A DNA stretch of 64,000 bases from positions 121,413-185,412 of the forward strand of contig JAXDNJ010000005.1 in assembly GCA_034669505.1 (NCBI GenBank), read 5' to 3'. This stretch comes from JAFASC01 sp034669505 (GTDB lineage Bacteria > Pseudomonadota > Alphaproteobacteria > Rhizobiales > Beijerinckiaceae). The notes beneath the pieces are model-generated. The model was not told the DNA's origin, ran no database searches, and worked only from the letters and a program-made list of their open reading frames with translations. Positions 60,706 through 64,000 of this stretch are shown in pieces; positions within the stretch are counted from its first letter, which is position 1; every line of letters begins with the position of its first letter. A program made the translations under genes and the position numbers.

Positions 60706-61023
60706 ATGGATAGTAACGGGCGACTGAAGGACAGAGTAGCGTTGAAGTTCCAACCACCCGGCACCAAATCTTCACAGAGGGGCGATGAGCAATATCGATC
60801 AAGCGGCTTGAGCTCGGATTCTGACAACGGACTCGCCGGGACAAAACGTCACGGAAGAGCCGGTGCCCAGAGGGGTCGAGGGAAATCGAAGGGGGATCTC
60901 GGCGAGCAAATCGCAGCCCCGCTACGTAACCTGTACGACGACATCCTCAGTCAGCCCGTGCCGGACCGCTTTCTCGATCTGCTCAGCCAACTCGAGACAT
61001 CGTCTCCGTCTCTGAAGGATTAG
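60706..61023 (+). CDS. nepR: anti-sigma factor NepR
   Basis: NepR holds EcfG inactive until phosphorylated PhyR binds it. The 105-residue protein has the NepR core at residues 64-97 (GEQIAAPLRNLYDDILSQPV, PDRFLDLLSQLE), two helices with the diagnostic YDD...PVPDRFLDLL. The N-terminal 63 residues are a basic, disordered-looking extension, longer than in many homologues; a start farther downstream cannot be excluded, but none has a better ribosome site. The stop lies three bases before the GTG of ecfG. Confidence 0.93.
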   Translation: MDSNGRLKDRVALKFQPPGTKSSQRGDEQYRSSGLSSDSDNGLAGTKRHGRAGAQRGRGKSKGDLGEQIAAPLRNLYDDILSQPVPDRFLDLLSQLETSSPSLKD

Positions 61024-61026
61024 TCG

Positions 61027-61623
61027 GTGAGCGAAGGTCCCCCCGCGGCCGCCAGCGCCAAGATGAAGGCGGACCTGATCGCGGTTATCCCCAATCTTCG
61101 GGCGTTCGCCGTGTCGCTTTGCGGCAATCCCGATCGCGCCGACGATCTCGTACAGGAGACGCTCGTCAAGGCGTGGAGCAATCTCGGCTCCTTCGTGGAA
61201 GGAACGAACCTTCCGGCGTGGCTCTTCACGATCCTGCGCAACATCTATTACTCGGAATACCGGAAGCGGCGCCGCGAAGTCGCTGATTCCGACGGTACGA
61301 TCGCGGCGAAGTTGGCGACGGCGCCGGCGCAAAACGGACACATGGATCTCCTCGATTTCCGTGTCGCTCTGCAACAATTGCCGAACGACCAGCGCGAAGC
61401 CTTGATCCTGATCGGTGCCTCCGGGCTTTCCTACGAGGAGGCGGCAGGCGTCTGCAATTGCGCCGTCGGCACGATGAAGAGCCGCGTCAATCGCGCGCGC
61501 AACAGGCTCGCCGAACTGTTGCGGATTTCCTCGAGCTTCGAGTTCGGCCAGGATTCCGATTGGCACACGAGCCTCGATCCTATGCTCGCCGGCCAGCGCT
61601 TCTCGCGCACCGGCAGCGACTAA
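61027..61623 (+). CDS. ecfG: general stress sigma factor EcfG
   Basis: The 198-residue ECF sigma factor of the ECF15 group has sigma-2 (LCGNPDRADDLVQETLVKAW, about 31-95) and sigma-4 (RVALQQLPNDQREALILIGA, with the helix-turn-helix SYEEAAGVCNCAVGTMKSRV). Its own target motif GGAAC-N16/17-CGTT is found repeatedly in this window. The start used is a GTG at 61027; an ATG at 61063 is possible. Translation is probably coupled to nepR. Confidence 0.93.
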   Translation: MSEGPPAAASAKMKADLIAVIPNLRAFAVSLCGNPDRADDLVQETLVKAWSNLGSFVEGTNLPAWLFTILRNIYYSEYRKRRREVADSDGTIAAKLATAPAQNGHMDLLDFRVALQQLPNDQREALILIGASGLSYEEAAGVCNCAVGTMKSRVNRARNRLAELLRISSSFEFGQDSDWHTSLDPMLAGQRFSRTGSD

Positions 61624-61712
61624 CCTCTGCAGCGGCGTGACCTTCGCACGCTCCGGCGCTGCCCTTGCCTGAGACGCTTTGTCGCTTAGAACTCGTTGCA
61701 GAGGCCTAAGCG

Positions 61713-63122
61713 ATGGCACCTCCCGACAAAACTGCAGTTCGGCGCGAGAGCGATTCCTTCGGCCCGATCGATGTTGCCGGGGATCGCTATTGGGGCGCGC
61801 AGACACAGCGCTCGATTCAAAATTTCCCGATCGGCGGACAACGCATGCCGATCGAAATCATCCAGGCGCTGGCGCTGATCAAGCGCGCCGCCGCTGAAGT
61901 CAATCGGGAATCCGGCGAACTCGATTCCCGGCTTGCATCCGCCATTGCCGCCGCTGCCGATGAAGTCATGCAGGGCGTGTGGGACGATCACTTCCCGCTT
62001 GTCGTCTGGCAGACCGGGTCCGGCACGCAGACGAACATGAACGTCAACGAGGTGATCGCCAACCGCGCCAACGAAATGCTCGGGGCGGGGCTCGGCGCGA
62101 AGGAGCCCGTGCATCCGAACGACCACGTCAATCTGGCGCAATCCTCGAACGATTCTTTTCCGACAGCCATGCACGTTGCCGCGGCGCGTGCTGTGAACGA
62201 TAGGCTGTTGCCTGCACTCGGCAGGCTCGAAGAGGCACTGACGCGCAAAGCGCGCGAATTCGCCTCCATCGTAAAGATCGGCCGCACACATCTGCAGGAC
62301 GCGACGCCGATCACGCTGGGTCAGGAGTTTTCCGGTTATGCCGCGCAAGTCGCGCTTGGCCGCCAGCGTATCCGCGATTCACTTTCGGGCCTTTATCTGC
62401 TTGCGCAAGGCGGCACGGCCGTTGGAACGGGGCTCAACTCGAAGAAGGGCTTCGCCGAGGCGATTGCCAAGCGCATCGCCGAACTCTCTGGTCTGCCGTT
62501 CGCCACCGCGCCGAACAAGTTCGAGGCGCTCGCCTCGCATGACGCGCTGGTCTTCGCGCATGGTGCGGTGAACAGCGTCGCGGCCGGCTTGTACAAAATC
62601 GCAAGCGACATCCGGCTCGCGGGCAGCGGCCCGCGTTCGGGACTCGGCGAATTGCAGCTGCCGGAGAACGAGCCGGGCTCATCGATCATGCCGGGCAAGG
62701 TCAATCCGACGCAGGTCGAGGCGCTGACGATGGTGTGCGCGCGCGTCTTCGGCAATCAGACGACGATCACGTTTGCCGGCTCGCAGGGGCACTTCGAGCT
62801 CAACGTATACAAGCCCGTGATCGCCTTTGCCTTCCTCGAATCTGTGATCCTGCTTGCCGACGCGACGGAAAGTTTCACCGAGCGCTGCGTCGACGGCATC
62901 GAGCCCGACCGCGAGCGCATCGCGGATCTGGTCGAGCGCTCGTTGATGCTTGTGACCGCGCTCACGCCGAAGATCGGCTACGACAAGGCGGCTGCAATCG
63001 CCAAAGCCGCGCATAAGCACGGCACCACGCTCCGTGAGGAGGCGGCCCGCGACGGCTCGATCAGCGCCGAGGATTTTGACGAGACGGTGCGGCCGGAGAC
63101 AATGCTCGCGCCGCGGGATTGA
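61713..63122 (+). CDS. fumC: fumarate hydratase class II
   Basis: FumC interconverts fumarate and malate in the citric acid cycle and contains no iron-sulfur cluster. The 469-residue protein has WQTGSGTQTNMNVNEVIANR, the HPNDHVNLAQSSNDSFPTAMH block and the superfamily signature GSSIMPGKVNP. The length is standard. Its 89-bp upstream gap to ecfG shows no EcfG motif, so it is probably expressed separately. Confidence 0.97.
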   Translation: MAPPDKTAVRRESDSFGPIDVAGDRYWGAQTQRSIQNFPIGGQRMPIEIIQALALIKRAAAEVNRESGELDSRLASAIAAAADEVMQGVWDDHFPLVVWQTGSGTQTNMNVNEVIANRANEMLGAGLGAKEPVHPNDHVNLAQSSNDSFPTAMHVAAARAVNDRLLPALGRLEEALTRKAREFASIVKIGRTHLQDATPITLGQEFSGYAAQVALGRQRIRDSLSGLYLLAQGGTAVGTGLNSKKGFAEAIAKRIAELSGLPFATAPNKFEALASHDALVFAHGAVNSVAAGLYKIASDIRLAGSGPRSGLGELQLPENEPGSSIMPGKVNPTQVEALTMVCARVFGNQTTITFAGSQGHFELNVYKPVIAFAFLESVILLADATESFTERCVDGIEPDRERIADLVERSLMLVTALTPKIGYDKAAAIAKAAHKHGTTLREEAARDGSISAEDFDETVRPETMLAPRD

Positions 63123-63183
63123 TTTACATAGGTTAAGGCGCGCGACTCGGTTGCCCGCTTGCTTGTCCCCGTGTCCTCGATCC

Positions 63184-63209
63184 GGAACCCGGCTCCCGAA
63201 CGCAACGTT
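63184..63209 (+). promoter_or_regulatory. EcfG-type promoter of the PQQ dehydrogenase gene
   Basis: GGAAC at 63184-63188, 17 bp, then CGTTT at 63206-63210, about 28 bp before the GTG start. It matches the EcfG consensus fully. Confidence 0.65.
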
Positions 63210-63237
63210 TCAGACAGGCTAGAGAAGAGGCAGCCTC

Positions 63238-64000
63238 GTGCTCCAGAAAATCCGGTGGATTGCGCTCATTGCGGCTCCGCTTTGTGCGATGGCTTCTCTC
63301 GCCTCAGCGCAGGACGAGGCGGGAAAACCGGTACCGCCGCCCTTCGCCGCCGCCCCCGAAGACGGGCAATGGACGATGCCCGCCAAGAACGTCGCGAGCA
63401 CGCGCTACAGCGGCCTCGATGAGATCACCACCGACAATGCAAAAAACCTGAAGGTCGCGTTCACCTTTTCGCTCGGCTACAACAAGGGACAGGAGGCGGC
63501 GCCGCTCGTCATCGACAACACGATGTATATCGTGTCGTCCTATCCAAACGTGCTTTACGCGCTCGATCTGACAAAGCCCGGTGCGCCGCTCAAATGGAAA
63601 TACGAGCCGAAGCCGAGCCCGGCCTCGCAAGGGGTCGCGTGCTGCGACGTCGTCAATCGCGGCGCGGCTTACGCCAACGGCAAGCTGTTCTTCAACACGC
63701 TTGACGATTTTACCATCGCCGTCGACGCGAAGACGGGAAAAGAAGCGTGGCGCACAAAAATGGGCGACATCAACAAGGGCGAGACCATGACGATGGCCCC
63801 TTTGGTGATGAAGGACAAGGTTTTCGTCGGCGATTCCGGCGGCGAGATGGGCGTGCGCGGCTGTGCCGAGGTGCTCGATCAGAACTCTGTCAAGATCGTC
63901 TGGCGCGCTTATACGTCTGGCAACGATGCGGACGTGCTGATCGGCGCAGTCTTCAATCCTTTCTACGTCAGCGACAAGGGCAAAGATCTCGGCGTCTCAT
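63238..64000 (+). CDS. PQQ-dependent methanol/ethanol-family alcohol dehydrogenase (5' part)
   Basis: The frame runs off the window after 254 codons. It starts with a GTG behind AGAAGAGG and encodes a signal peptide (IALIAAPLCAMASLASAQ). The first blades of the PQQ beta-propeller follow: NVASTRYSGLDEITTDNAKN, the vicinal disulfide pair C135-C136 in VACCDVVNRG, and E182 in KGETMTMAP, which coordinates the active-site metal in this family. Oxidation of a short-chain alcohol in the periplasm with electrons to a cytochrome c is expected. Whether it uses calcium or a lanthanide depends on residues beyond the window. A start at GTG is assumed because no nearby ATG fits the signal peptide. Confidence 0.9.
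   Translation, partial: MLQKIRWIALIAAPLCAMASLASAQDEAGKPVPPPFAAAPEDGQWTMPAKNVASTRYSGLDEITTDNAKNLKVAFTFSLGYNKGQEAAPLVIDNTMYIVSSYPNVLYALDLTKPGAPLKWKYEPKPSPASQGVACCDVVNRGAAYANGKLFFNTLDDFTIAVDAKTGKEAWRTKMGDINKGETMTMAPLVMKDKVFVGDSGGEMGVRGCAEVLDQNSVKIVWRAYTSGNDADVLIGAVFNPFYVSDKGKDLGVS

Noticed and set aside
1..64000. tRNA, rRNA, insertion sequences, integrase or attachment sites
   Set aside because: None could be recognised on either strand; gaps are short and mostly explained by promoters, the riboswitch, terminators or repeats.

Overview
The window is GC-rich, gene-dense DNA from an alphaproteobacterium, most likely of the order Hyphomicrobiales (Rhizobiales). Support for this comes from a complete PhyR-NepR-EcfG general stress response locus, CobN-type aerobic cobalamin genes with CbtAB cobalt uptake, AddAB recombination helicase-nuclease, an Hsp20-DUF1150 pair and an ELM1-family gene beside greA and carB. 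I see no tRNA, rRNA, CRISPR array, transposase or prophage; the segment looks chromosomal.

Layout. 1-5.4 kb: a cut-off membrane protein gene, a sigma-54 response regulator, an acetyltransferase, mtaB-dapF and a secreted GyrI-like protein. 5.4-17.2 kb: a cobalamin block with a mappable promoter and B12 riboswitch followed by cbtB-cbtA-DUF1636-cobW-cobN-cobG-cobH-cobI-cobJ, cobK on the opposite strand, then cobL-cobE. cobM, cobF and the late genes are not here, although cobO lies at 45.4 kb. 17.7-21.9 kb: a histone-like basic protein, a decayed aidB-type acyl-CoA dehydrogenase and a four-gene envelope/stress operon. 21.9-28.5 kb: catabolic genes (HpaB/AbfD-family protein, deacetylase, enoyl-CoA hydratase, Rieske oxygenase, MFS). 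28.5-36 kb: DUF1150-Hsp20 and addBA. 36.1-44.4 kb: an island with a DUF1445 hydro-lyase, a branched-chain-type ABC importer with an extra LivF, a cupin and divergent pxpBC. 44.5-58.1 kb: dienelactone hydrolase, cobO, an ELM1-like gene, greA, carB, msrA, a FATP-type acyl-CoA synthetase, a G3E GTPase and a penicillin-binding D,D-carboxypeptidase. 58.1-64 kb: a stress cluster (candidate sRNA, DUF3309, DUF883, holin-X-like, phyR, nepR, ecfG), fumC and the start of a PQQ alcohol dehydrogenase.

Two patterns run across genes. First, six EcfG-type promoters (GGAAC, a 16-17 bp spacer, then NGTT) precede the histone-like gene, both small-membrane-protein operons, a terminator-ended intergenic RNA beside the stress locus, nepR-ecfG and the PQQ dehydrogenase. 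Together they sketch a local stress regulon. Second, one family of roughly 80-90 bp double-palindrome repeats occurs three times. One copy lies in frame inside cobG, one forms the N-terminus of the ELM1-like gene, and one is intergenic. Both genic copies encode the same DGRAKPGH peptide.
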